DNA of 30,394 nt from Zygnema circumcarinatum (taxonomy: Eukaryota > Streptophyta > Zygnematophyceae > Zygnematales > Zygnemataceae), in assembly GCA_037447605.1 (NCBI GenBank), contig CM074815.1:359881-390274 (forward strand), written 5' to 3'. A program made the translations under genes and the position numbers. The notes below the pieces were generated by a model. That model had not been told where the DNA came from and ran no database searches. It was given only the letters and a program-made list of their open reading frames with translations. Of the stretch, positions 20,432 through 29,266 are shown piece after piece. Within the stretch, counting starts at the first letter, position 1. Each line of letters begins with the position of its first letter.

Positions 20432-22666
20432 TTACATTCGCCGCGAGTAGCCCGTCCCGCTGCACTTCTTGCATAGGACCAGGCCTGCAAGGACGGAGGG
20501 AGGGAGGGAGGAGGGGAGGGGAGGGGGAGGGGGAGGGGAGGAGGGGAGGGGGAGGGGGAGGGGGAGGGGGAGGGGGAGGGGAGGGGGGAGGGGGAGGGGA
20601 GGGGGGAGGGAGAGGGAGGGGGAGGGGAGGGGGGAGGGGAGGGGAGGGGGAGGGGGAGGGGAGGGGGAGGGGGGAGGGGGAGGGGGGAGGGGGAGGGGGA
20701 GGGGAGGGGGAGGGGGAGGGGAGGGGAGGGGGAGGGGGAGGGAGAGGGGAGGGGGAGGGGAGGGGAGGGGGAGGGGAGGGGGAGGGGAGGGGGAGGGGAG
20801 GGGGAGGGGGAGGGGGAGGGGGAGGGGAGGAGGGAGGGGAGGGGAGGGGGAGGGGGGAGGGGGTAGGAAGGAGCGGGAGGGGAAATGACAGAGAGAGGGA
20901 GGGAGGGAGAGGGAGGGAAGAGAGCAAGAGAGAGAGCGAGAGAGTAACGGGAGAGGGAGGGGGAGAGAGGGAGGAGGAAGGGGGAGAGAGAGAGTGGGAG
21001 GACGAGAGAGAAGGGGAGAGAGAAAGGGAGATAAGAGATACTTTTGCAGTGGAATGGATGTGCATTGCCATAAAACACAGCACTTGCAAGTAGAAGGGGA
21101 TGACGGAGTGAGGAAGGGAGGGACCACAAACGGAGACGGGAGGCGAAGTGCTCGCTTGCGAGAGAGAGAGAGAGAAGTTAAGAGATGGATTGGGGGGGAC
21201 TGACGAAGAATTGGAAGGAAAATGTGAGTGGAGCAAAAGCGAAGAATGCGGAATGGAGCCCTTCAAACTTCAGAGAATGGACAGCAAACTATGCCTCATG
21301 AATCGAAACATAGCAGAAAAGTATGCAGATGAGTGGATCCATAGTTTAAGAGAGAGAGAGAGAAGGAGGGCGAAAAGGAGAGAAAGGAGCTAAGGGTGGA
21401 ATGCGCTGAAAGACGAACCTGCTCCTCTGCACACGCGGCACTCCACTCTGTTGTTGTTGACAACCATCTTCCCCTCGTCGCAAAAGACACACTTTGTGCC
21501 GCCTGCAGGGTCATCCATCGCCCGCGATGCATGGGTCAACATGCAATGCATGCACACCATGGAGGGCATTGGCATGCAGAATGCAGAAAGGATGGCACAT
21601 GCCATGATGCCAGACATCCTCTGGCTGTGAATGGGATGTAGAATGCATGGCATGCCATGCTGCTTGGCATGTGATGACATGACATGGATGTGAAATGCCG
21701 CCTGGCATGAGGCATGTCAAGAGCCATGAATTATGAAATGCCCGGGGTTGCATGAGTCATGGCATGTGGGATGGACATGGCAGCATGGCTCAATGCATGA
21801 GTAACTGCACGCCGTGAAAGTGCGAGGCAGCATGAATATGAAGGATGGCAGTTTAGGGTTTAAGGGCCGGCAGAGCCCACCGTTACCGCCGCAGCGATCA
21901 CATGGAATAGGGTCTCCCTGCAGCGCCATCCTCCCCACCGCCATTTCCCGCCTCAGTTGTCCATGGCTGCCTCCTCCCTCCCTTCTACCGTCCTTCACTT
22001 CACTAAAATCATCCATTTCGCGCTAGTCTCTCTCTCTCCCTCTCTCTCCTCCTCCCCCCTTCCCCTTTTCTTTGCCTCTCATCCTCTCACTACTGTTGCT
22101 CTTGTCTCCATGAATGCATCTCCCTCTCGCTCCCTCTCTCCCTCCCTCTCGACAACTTCCATCCTCTCCTGCACTTACTACTCACACATTCCCAATTCCT
22201 GGTCGCCTCTATTTCTGTCTCTTTCTCTCTCGTTCTCTCTATCTCTCCCTATCTCACTCACTCCCTCTCGCGTCGTCCCATCCCTCTCGCCCTACTCTGC
22301 CCTCTCCCTCTCTCCCCTCCCCTCTCCCCCCTCTTTCTCTCTCTCCCTCTCCTTCTCACTCTCTCAGCTAGACCAAGGCCATGGCAGACACACCTTGAGC
22401 CCAAAAATAAGCGAAGCCGCAGTCGCAGTAAACGCTCCCGCAGCCAAAATGACGACCTGCAAATTCGGCGGCTCGAACTCCGCCTTGGCTACCAGCCGCC
22501 ATGGCTCCCTCCCCCTAACCCTCTCCCTCTCCCTTCCCCTCCAACCGCTCCTCCTCAGCACGCTCTCGTTCCGCGGAACGGGTGCAACTGCACACACTTC
22601 CGTTCCTCGAAACGGGGAGTTCAGCAGGACGGGCCTGAGTCCGCCTCCCTGCGGAAAAGCCGCCAT
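20432..22666 (-). CDS. plastid membrane protein with DnaJ-type four-CxxC zinc finger, 4 exons
   Basis: Exons: 22666-22394, 21917-21881, 21502-21419, 20484-20432; 447 nt, 148 residues; all junctions GT-AG and in phase. Residues 1 to about 60 are an Arg-rich, acid-poor likely chloroplast transit peptide. A single membrane helix lies at about 70-90 ([19 protein letters not shown]). Four CxxC pairs follow at C97/C100, C108/C111, C125/C128 and C136/C139, with CxxCxGxG-like spacing as in the DnaJ/BSD2 zinc-finger fold; the protein ends GTGYSRRM. No J domain is present. Such plastid proteins often act as holdase or thiol chaperones in complex assembly, which is inference here. The exon 2 start was chosen by phase at CTGCAG; an AAG acceptor further upstream would add residues. 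Two G-boxes (22781, 22804) precede the gene. Confidence 0.8.
20493..20880. repeat. G-rich satellite (GGGGA/GGGGGA) in zinc-finger intron 3
   Basis: About 390 bp of GAGGGG and GAGGGGG units with no C and a single T (near 20866) on the + strand, the template strand of the gene. There are dozens of G4-5 runs separated by single A, strong G-quadruplex potential. The GA-rich tract continues to about 21030. It lies inside the 934-bp intron 20485-21418. ORFs across it are artefacts. Confidence 0.95.
21525..21835. other. CATG-rich segment in zinc-finger intron 2
   Basis: Twenty-three CATG tetramers were counted in about 310 bp, most as GCATG or CATGC, inside intron 2 (21503-21880). The spacing is irregular, so it is not a simple tandem array. 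Confidence 0.75.
22027..22372. repeat. CT-rich repeats in zinc-finger intron 1
   Basis: Runs of CTCTCTCC/TCCCTC on the + strand (22027-22070 and about 22118-22370), inside intron 1 (21918-22393). Confidence 0.75.
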
Positions 22667-23289
22667 GGCGCGGAGCTTTCAGTACTTCCTCGAGCGCGGG
22701 GAGGAGGCCGCCATGGCTGCCCCGCTGAGAGCTTTGCAGAGAGGGGGCTGCCAGGGGGCTGTGGCTGGGGGGAGTGACGCCACGTGGCAGTCTCGCAGGA
22801 TGCCACGTGACCCTCGGAACGCTACAAGCACCTCGATGTGGATATAGCGTACGGTAAACAAATTGCCAATCAGAGAACGCCACGTCAGAAAATTTATACA
22901 TGGCAAGCTGGGATTGGTTTTCCATGACAGGTACCTTCGGCGACCCGTCAACCGTACGTTTGTTCGTACAGTATGTACGGCACGGCCGTGTTGCTGCGCG
23001 GTTCACTGCATGGTTTAACTTCAAAGGAGAACCCGTGAGTGTAACCGCGCGGTCGAATCGAGTGTCGGGTTTCGCACGTGTGAATGGAGTCCGCGCGGTT
23101 CTGCGCCACAAGAAACCGCGCGGTAAAAAACCGCGTGGTTCTACGGCCACAAGGAGAAGGGCTGGGAGAAGGGTTCCGGCATTGCAAAAATTGACAGCGG
23201 TCTGCCGAAGGGAAGGAGGAGGAGGAAAGGGTTTGGAACGTCAATATTTTAACTTTTAGGTTGCATATACCCCTTGTTTAGGAGCAGGA
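22667..23289. promoter_or_regulatory. divergent promoter region between zinc-finger and lumen-protein genes
   Basis: 623 bp separate the two divergent start codons. G-boxes occur at 22781-22786, 22804-22809 and 23075-23080; the last is in the 11-mer GCACGTGTGAA. Five GTAC tetramers lie at about 22850-22980. A set of CGCGGTT / CCGCGCGG motifs occurs between 22995 and 23150. A shared bidirectional promoter is inferred. Confidence 0.5.
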
Positions 23290-23799
23290 ATGGCCGCCAT
23301 GGCTGCCGCCGTTCATTTGGCGACCGCAGCGAGCTCCCTTGTGATGGTGAGAGTGCCTACGAAGGCGCCTGCTTGCGCAGAGAGCAGCTCCATGCTTGCG
23401 GGAGGAAGGTCCATGGCTGCTTCGTGCCAGGTTTCAGAGGAGCCGAGCAGCAGTGGAAACAGGGAAGGAAGCGCTGGGAGAGGGAGAAGAGTGTTGCTTT
23501 CTGGCGCCATGGCTGCCACTCTCGCAGCTATCTCTCTTTCTGCAGGATCAGCTGCTGAAGCGAAGGATATTCCGATTTTTGGAATCAAGAAGGTGAAGGA
23601 GGCGGCTACCTCAGCTGTTGAATCAGTTGAAAGCGCGGTTGAATCTGTTGAAAGCGCGGTGGAATCTGCTGCTGAGAGTCTGCCTGACCTCCCTGCAGCT
23701 CCAGCGCTTGCGGCTCCTGTTCAAGCAGGGATAGTGCTCGCCGCAGATGTCGCTGCATTTGGGATCGCATCTGCTGTTGTTGGATCACTCATTAAGTAG
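23290..23799 (+). CDS. predicted thylakoid-lumen protein (Tat-type), intronless
   Basis: A 169-residue intronless ORF starting ATGGCCGCCATGG. The N terminus is Ala/Ser-rich (transit peptide). At 66-67 a twin arginine (GRGRRVLLSG) is followed by a hydrophobic segment (68-86) and AEA at 89-91, the architecture of a thylakoid Tat signal with lumenal peptidase cleavage. The mature part (about 92-169) begins KDIPIFGIKK, has an acidic repeat SVESAVE at about 112-127, then a Pro/Ala linker and a hydrophobic Gly/Ala/Val-rich C-terminal segment (143-167) that could be a membrane helix. I do not recognise the family with certainty and infer no function beyond location. A G-box lies 210 bp upstream. Confidence 0.8.
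   Translation: MAAMAAAVHLATAASSLVMVRVPTKAPACAESSSMLAGGRSMAASCQVSEEPSSSGNREGSAGRGRRVLLSGAMAATLAAISLSAGSAAEAKDIPIFGIKKVKEAATSAVESVESAVESVESAVESAAESLPDLPAAPALAAPVQAGIVLAADVAAFGIASAVVGSLIK
23617..23673 (+). repeat. in-frame 21-bp tandem repeat in the lumen-protein gene
   Basis: Units of GTTGAATCTGTTGAAAGCGCG recur about 2.7 times, encoding VESVESA heptads. The copies are nearly identical at DNA level, suggesting recent slippage within the coding sequence. Confidence 0.85.
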
Positions 23800-24962
23800 A
23801 TATTGTACGAGCAGGAGAGCGAGCAGGATGTGGTAGGGATATATGCATTATTTATCAGAGAGAAAGAGGAAAAAATGAAGCAGTTTTTGCTTGAACTTAG
23901 TCAATGGAGAAGGCGTCGTGATTGCCGAGGAGATCCAGTTGCAGCGCGTCAGTCAGATTAGGAGTAGAAAGTTAGCACCTATCTTTACTTGTTCCCGATC
24001 TCCTCAGTTTTTGTTAGGTCAGCGAAAGCTTCGGATATTGTTTAGAGCACTTTGCTATGCTCAGGACCTGCATGCCTCTTCTGATCTTGAAGGAAACCTT
24101 CATTTTTGCTCTTCTCAGGGTTTGTTTGTGTGTAATCTTTCTTCTTGTTTCACTCACCTTCTGCCACAAATATACCACAACAACAAGGGCATTCGCAGCA
24201 ATGCAACTCTTGTAGACTGTTCCCTTTTCTTTTTGACTCTTATGATGATGCATACCTGCAATTGCTTGGTCTCGGATCTGATGCTCTGGTTGCCTACTAC
24301 ATACTTGCACGATATTTGAAGATCGAGGAATCTGCAGTTACCTCCCTGGTCTGATAAGCCGATGTGATGCACTCAGGTGAAGATTAAACTGCTCAAGAAA
24401 GCCCTTCCAGCCGAACAGGTCAAAGATTTAAGCAAATTAGGGTGTAGTGGTGCCTTAGGATGTACATGTGTGATCAAGGGGAACTTTTGCAGGTGAGGGG
24501 CTTTATCGATGGGATGTTTTTACATGTAATGTCGTTATATCCTGATGTGATGTGATTAGGAAAATAGGACATAATAATTCCTTATTAACTTGCTAATCCA
24601 AATCGTTCTTCACCCAACGATCCATGCTTTTGAACCTCATCAACGAACCACACTGCTTGCAGCAATGCAGGACCTTCTCTGAACACTACACCTTTAGATC
24701 TTAAACCCTTCCAAGCATGCATGCATGCCTGCATCACATTCCACATGCCACACATACCATAAAACAAAACAAATGGGTCCTTCCTTACATTCTCAAAAAA
24801 ATTACACCTTGCCTCCCCATCTTCACCAGCCATCTTTACAATAGGGAGCCTCCCACTAGACACATTCGACCCTCCGTTAACTACCAAGGGGGAGAGAATG
24901 GGGGAGAGAGGGACAAGCAGACGGAGTGAATCGTCAGGAACAGAGTTTGGGTTAAAGAGTTC

Positions 24963-24995
<33 letters not shown>

Positions 24996-25029
24996 GATTA
25001 AGAATTCTAGGTTTAGGGTTTAAGGGCTA
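23800..25029. other. spacer between lumen-protein gene and CLPP3 (convergent)
   Basis: The 3' UTRs of the two convergent genes must lie here. A 100-codon open frame at 24585-24887 (-) shows no recognisable domain and is not called as a gene. CATGCATGCATGC is at 24715-24727; a (GA)n run is at about 24964-25000, followed by TTTAGGGTTTAAGG. Confidence 0.5.
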
Positions 25030-28000
25030 TTATTTCTTTGTAAGAAGGCGCCCCTCTCCTGGAAGGTCCGTCCTCTCCCTCCCCTCCTTCGTGGTCCACG
25101 CCTCCCACACCTTCGACTTTGGCGGCGCTTTCACCTCTCCCAAGGGCGCTACAAGGCCCAGTTTTCCGTCGTCTATAACGGCATCTACCAGTCCGTACTC
25201 CACAGCCTCCCATGGGTTCAAAAAGTAATCTCTGTCGGTGTCCACCTCCACCTGCACACCTTTCGGTCCCCCCTTCAGAACACTTTTGCATGCCAAAAGT
25301 CACTTGTAATGCTAGGGTTGAGGGACTAAGGTTGAAGGGTGTAGGGTTTTGAAGGGCTCAGGGTTTAAGGATGTAGGGTTGTAGGGTGTAGGGTTTTGTG
25401 GTCCCAGAAGCTTTAGGGTTACATGGTTTTAGGATTTTCAGATGGTTAGGGATCCAAGTTTAGGGTTAAGGGTCCTCAGGTTCTGAAGCATTCGAGTTTC
25501 AAATTCTTCGGGGTCGGTAGTCAGGGTTCCATGCAGTCGTTGAAGTTCAAAATAAGCCTTGAATGCATTGTAAAGCTAAAAAGAAAGAACTATGCATCAT
25601 TACTCAAGCAATTATAAGGTTTTTAAAGTAAATATGTTCAGGATTTTAAGGAATTTGCGGCGACCTGCTTCTCATCTTTGCCGGTGATTCTCGACAAGAT
25701 CTTGTTCAGCTTCACTTTGTGGTACATCATTTCGCGAACTTGCAGGCCGACATCAATGGCCTGCAGTCCGCCCCCCTCCAAATGGGTTTTTAGGGTTTTT
25801 AGGGTTCAAAGGGATGCAAAGAGAAGCAGCAGAAGCAAAAAAGCAGAAAGGGAAAGGGCACATCGCTTTACCCTATCTCAAAACAGACCAGTTTCCAAAC
25901 CTTCTCGTTTCCAGACCGACCTCACAAAGAACCCTCGCGGCGACTCTGAACACTCCTAGTAACCCCAAAGCAACCTAAACACCCTCAATTACCCTCTTAC
26001 AACCCTAAAAACCTCTCACATCTTTTTAACCTAAACGCAACCCTAAAACACCGTACATAACAATCCGACAACCCTAAAGCCATCCCAAACAACTTCATGT
26101 TGTTGTTGTTCTAGCAAGTTGTCCTCCTAGCAAGTTGTTGTTAGGGTTCCGCGCGACCCACCGACCCCCCCGCCCCTCCCAGCGGCTGATGGATCATGAC
26201 CCGCGCGTTGGGCATGCAGTAGCGCTTCCCCTTCACGCCCGCCGCGAGCAGGAACGCGCCCATGGATGCCGCCAACCCGAAGCAGACCGTCGATACGTCC
26301 GCGCGGCAGAGCTTCATCGCGTCGTAGATGCCCATGCCTGCGCCAAGGCGGGATTGCAAGGTTTAGGGTTCGGGGTTTAGGGTTTAGGGTGTAGGGTTTA
26401 GGGTTTAGGGTTTAGGGTTTAGGGGTTTAGGAATTAGGGTTTAAGGTTTAGGGTTTAAGATTTAAGGTTTAGGGTTTAGGGTTTAAGATTTAAGGTTTAG
26501 GGTTTAGGGAAAAGGTTGCCGGTTTAGGGTTTTGGGTTTAGAGTTTAAGGTTTAGGGTTTAGGGTTTAGGGTTTAGGGCTTTAGGGGTTTAAGGGTTTAG
26601 GGTTTAGGGTTTAGGGTTTTGGGTTTAGGAATTAGGCTTTATGGTTTAGGGTTTAAGGTTTTAGGAAGGCGAGGTTAGGGTTAGGGCTGGTGGGGCTCTG
26701 GGGGGTGGTGGGGTTTGGGGGAAATTGAGGGGTTTTGGGGGTTTGTGGAGGTTTGTGAGTTGTGGGTTTTAGGACTTGTGAGATTTGGGGGTTTGTGGGG
26801 GTTTGTGAGTTGTGGGTTTTAGGATTTGTGAGATTTGGGGGTTTGTGGGGGTTTGTGAGTTGTGGGTTTTAGGATTTGTGAGATTTGGGGGTTGTCGGTT
26901 TTGGGGGGAGGAGGGAGGGGGGGGATGTGATGGAGGGAGAGAGAGAGGGGGAACAGCAATTGTGGAGGAAGGAGGGGAGATGGGGGAGGTGAAAGAGGGA
27001 GTGGGAGAGAAGGGAAAAACCGAGAGGGTGGGGGGGGAGAGAGAAGAGGGGGGATGAAGCCAGAGAGGAGAAGCGAACGGGAGAGCGAGAGACAAAGCAG
27101 CGGTGGGGGAAGGGAAGTGGGATTAAGTGTGGGGAGAGAGAGGGGGGAGTGGCGCGAGGGAGATAGGGAGACAGAGAGAGGCGTCAAGGGACCTGGGGCA
27201 GAGGGAGAGGGACGAAGGAGAGGGAAGGGTATAGAGAGGGAGAGAGAGAGAGAGAGGGGGGCACGTGATAGCAACAGCAGTCTGTCTGTGCTCCCAACTC
27301 ACCAATGACATCGTCTCTAAGTTGCTGCTGATAACTCGTTGCTCTGTTAAATCTAATTTTTCAACATGCATGGTCATCAGTTTCAGTTCAGTTTTCAGGA
27401 CTAATTTGGGAATTGATTATGCACCTGCGGTGACGGAACCGCCGGGAGAATTAATAAACAATTTAATGTCGGTGGTGGGGTCTTGCGCATCGAGGAGGAG
27501 CAGCTGACTGATGATTGCGTCAGCGCTGACATCATCAACCTGTTGCTCTCACAACTTCCCTAATCAGTAACCCTAAAACCCCAAAACTTGAAACGGCCTA
27601 ATGACAACACCACCATGTAAAAAAAAAGCGTCCCCTCTAAAAATTTAGAACCCCAAATCCTCTAAACCCTCTGACATTCCAGAACCCCGAATGCCGAACC
27701 CATTTGAAAAAAAAAATCCCAAATCCCAAAACCCAAAAAATATTCACATTATATTTAGGATTAAAAAAGAAAGCATTTTCCAACCTGCCCCGCCAAAAAA
27801 ACGATCCTCTGCCGCAGCAACATAGCGTTGGGGTCCCACTCCATCCCAGGTTCTCCACCGCCCGAACCTTCCAGGAAGTTTCCTCCCCACGCTGCCCTGC
27901 AAATTCCCGCTGACCCTGAAACCCTTCTCTCTCTGCAAAGCCCCTCCGCCTGCTCTGAACCCTTCCCAATTCTCCGCGCTGCTGCTAACCCCCTCCCCGT

Positions 28001-28117
28001 CCTCCAGAACTGAGAAGGAAGTGCTGAACCCTTGCAAGGCAGACATGCCTTATCCCCGTTCTCTGGAGAGAGGAGAAGGCGGGGAGCTCCGAGGCAGGAG
28101 CTGGAAGCCATGGCCAT
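25030..28117 (-). CDS. CLPP3: plastid Clp protease proteolytic subunit ClpP3, 5 exons
   Basis: Nuclear-encoded serine peptidase of the stromal ClpPR core. Exons: 28117-27785, 27539-27425, 26337-26162, 25760-25665, 25251-25030; 942 nt, 313 residues (Arabidopsis CLPP3 is 309), all junctions GT-AG and in phase. Residues 1 to about 95 are an Arg/Ser/Gly-rich transit peptide. The ClpP fold begins at [17 protein letters not shown] and continues with [19 protein letters not shown]. The catalytic triad is intact: Ser174 ([10 protein letters not shown]), His199 (VMIHQPLG), Asp248 (DTDRDYF). The C-terminal extension with [13 protein letters not shown] and KSKVWEAW is the ClpP3-type tail. The exon 3 donor is placed at TCG|GTGGGT to keep phase and family length. 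Introns hold telomere-like and purine repeats. A G-box (28215) and an ACGT array (28279-28340) lie upstream. Confidence 0.95.
25305..25480. repeat. degenerate telomere-like words in CLPP3 intron 4
   Basis: About a dozen TAGGGTT/GTAGGGTT words are scattered through the intron between the exons at 25760-25665 and 25251-25030. This is a decayed version of the array at 26359-26670. Confidence 0.6.
26359..26675. repeat. interstitial telomere-like (TTTAGGG)n array in CLPP3 intron 2
   Basis: About 310 bp made largely of TTTAGGG heptamers with TTTAAGG, TTAGGGG and TGTAGGG variants on the + strand, inside intron 2 (26338-27424). It begins about 22 bp from the acceptor of exon 3. The unit is the plant-type telomere repeat; degeneracy shows it is interstitial. 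Confidence 0.9.
26735..26900. repeat. 50-bp tandem repeat in CLPP3 intron 2
   Basis: Copies starting AGGAYTTGTGAGATTTGGGG occur at 26771, 26821 and 26871, each exactly 50 bp apart, with a partial copy before. G/T-rich on the + strand. Confidence 0.9.
26905..27262. repeat. purine-rich tract in CLPP3 intron 2
   Basis: GGGAGAGA-type units dominate the + strand up to the G-box word GCACGTG at 27261. All inside intron 2. Confidence 0.75.
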
Positions 28118-28278
28118 GGCTGCGGGAGAGGGAGGAACGGGGGGGGGGGGGAGGGAGAGGGAGGGAGGGAGGGTCGGAGGGGAGGAGTCGAAAGAACTTG
28201 GAAGTGGGCCTTGGCACGTGTGAACACCCTCGTTGGGATTGTAAGAGCTACACTGCTTCAGTACAGGAGCGTACCAGC

Positions 28279-28340
28279 GTGTTACGTCACGTCACGTCAC
28301 GTCGTGTCACGTCACGTCGTGTTACGTCGTGTCACGTCAC
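28279..28340. promoter_or_regulatory. tandem ACGT-core array (ACGTC/GTGTC pentamers)
   Basis: About twelve pentamers alternate ACGTC with CGTGT, for example TTACGTCACGTCACGTCACG, giving many TACGTCA/CACGTCA words that match the ACGT core bound by plant bZIP factors. It sits 160-220 bp upstream of the CLPP3 start. Confidence 0.75.
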
Positions 28341-28953
28341 AACAAGTACATATACTGTACTGAATGTACAATACGGTAAAAAAGAGACGACGGAAAATGG
28401 TAAAAAAGATAGCTTTTGAAAGAAACGTTCAGGCAAAAACGCAAATAATATTAAAAGAAAAAGAAGAAAATGAAGGGGAAGCAGGGGAATCTCCAACCAG
28501 AATTTTCTGCATGCTTTTGAACCTGGAAAGTAAACAAGTATTGGAGTAAGAAATAAGTAAATAGTAGAGTATAGCAATATTCCAAGTTCAAAAAAGCATG
28601 CAGAAAATATTTCATGAGCTCCGAAGATCGGGAACTCTTCTCTGGCGATGAAGCGACGAAAGGGTAGGGCCGCGTACAATCACCGGTCAAGTTTGCTTCT
28701 TTACCAAAAGTTTCTAGGATTTTTAGGGTTTTTATGATTTTTATGGATTTTCGGGTTTGTTTGAACGAAAGCGTGGGAAAGCTCGGCACTTCGCAAATAG
28801 ATGATGGCAGAAACTTGACCAAAACAAACTTGCAAACAAAAAAACAGCTTGCAAAAGACCGCCGGATATTATTGCATGTAACACTAGCGACTAGCGACCC
28901 TCTGTAGCTTCAAGTTGCTTCCCACATGGGGATTGCTCCAAGTCTTTTGAATT

Positions 28954-28997
28954 AAGATTGGGTTTCCGACTTTGCAAAAGTACTGGAAACCAATCTT
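28954..28997. repeat. inverted repeat able to form a hairpin
   Basis: AAGATTGGGTTTCC (28954-28967) pairs with GGAAACCAATCTT (28985-28997) with one bulged G. The inner ACTTT/AAAGT extends the stem. Confidence 0.7.
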
Positions 28998-29047
28998 GAA
29001 ACATGACAAGGCACACACTTAGTCCTGCATCTTTTCTATATCTATTA

Positions 29048-29251
29048 GGGGGAGTCAGACTTAGCCCGGAGTGTGCTAAATTCCCGAATTTAGTATACTA
29101 AAGTCAAAGTTTCGTGTACGAATTCCGGGTCGGGATCCGCGGCTCTGCCGAACCCAACTGTACTGAAATGCGTATCTAGCCCATGCTTAGATCCCCCGAC
29201 AGGCTTACTAAATTGATTTGGCCATGTATTAAGTCTGACTCTGACTCCCCC
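29048..29251. mobile_element. candidate MITE with GGGGGAGTCAGACTTA terminal inverted repeats
   Basis: The left end GGGGGAGTCAGACTTA (29048-29063) is mirrored at the right end (29230-29251), which reads in reverse complement as GGGGGAGTCAGAGTCAGACTTA, that is, with a 6-bp duplication of AGTCAG. The element is about 204 bp, non-coding and internally contains AAATTC/GAATTT palindromes. No clear target-site duplication is seen. Confidence 0.65.
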
Positions 29252-29266
29252 TTTCGGTGTTTATTT

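Larger units (their letters stand above)
28118..29040. promoter_or_regulatory. CLPP3 upstream region, no gene seen to its right
   Basis: A G-rich tract (28139-28195) is followed by a G-box within GCACGTGTGAA (28214-28224), about 100 bp upstream of the start, then the ACGT pentamer array (28279-28340) and five scattered GTAC. From 28380 the sequence is AT-rich and shows no exon. A hairpin-forming inverted repeat lies at 28954-28997. Confidence 0.55.

Noticed and set aside
20319-21266. 315-codon proline-rich ORF (-) and glycine-rich ORF (+)
   Set aside because: They translate the GGGGA satellite inside a zinc-finger intron; only the short terminal piece at 20432-20484 is real coding, in another frame.
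22570-22615. Palindrome GTTCCGCGGAAC with nearby GTTCC/GGAAC words
   Set aside because: It lies inside exon 1 of the zinc-finger gene and encodes part of the transit peptide; a short palindrome in GC-rich coding sequence is unremarkable.
24585-24887. 100-codon minus-strand ORF downstream of CLPP3
   Set aside because: No family resemblance, and it lies where the CLPP3 3' UTR should be; most likely chance.
26359-26675. True chromosome end
   Set aside because: The TTTAGGG array is degenerate and flanked on both sides by CLPP3 exons, so it is interstitial.
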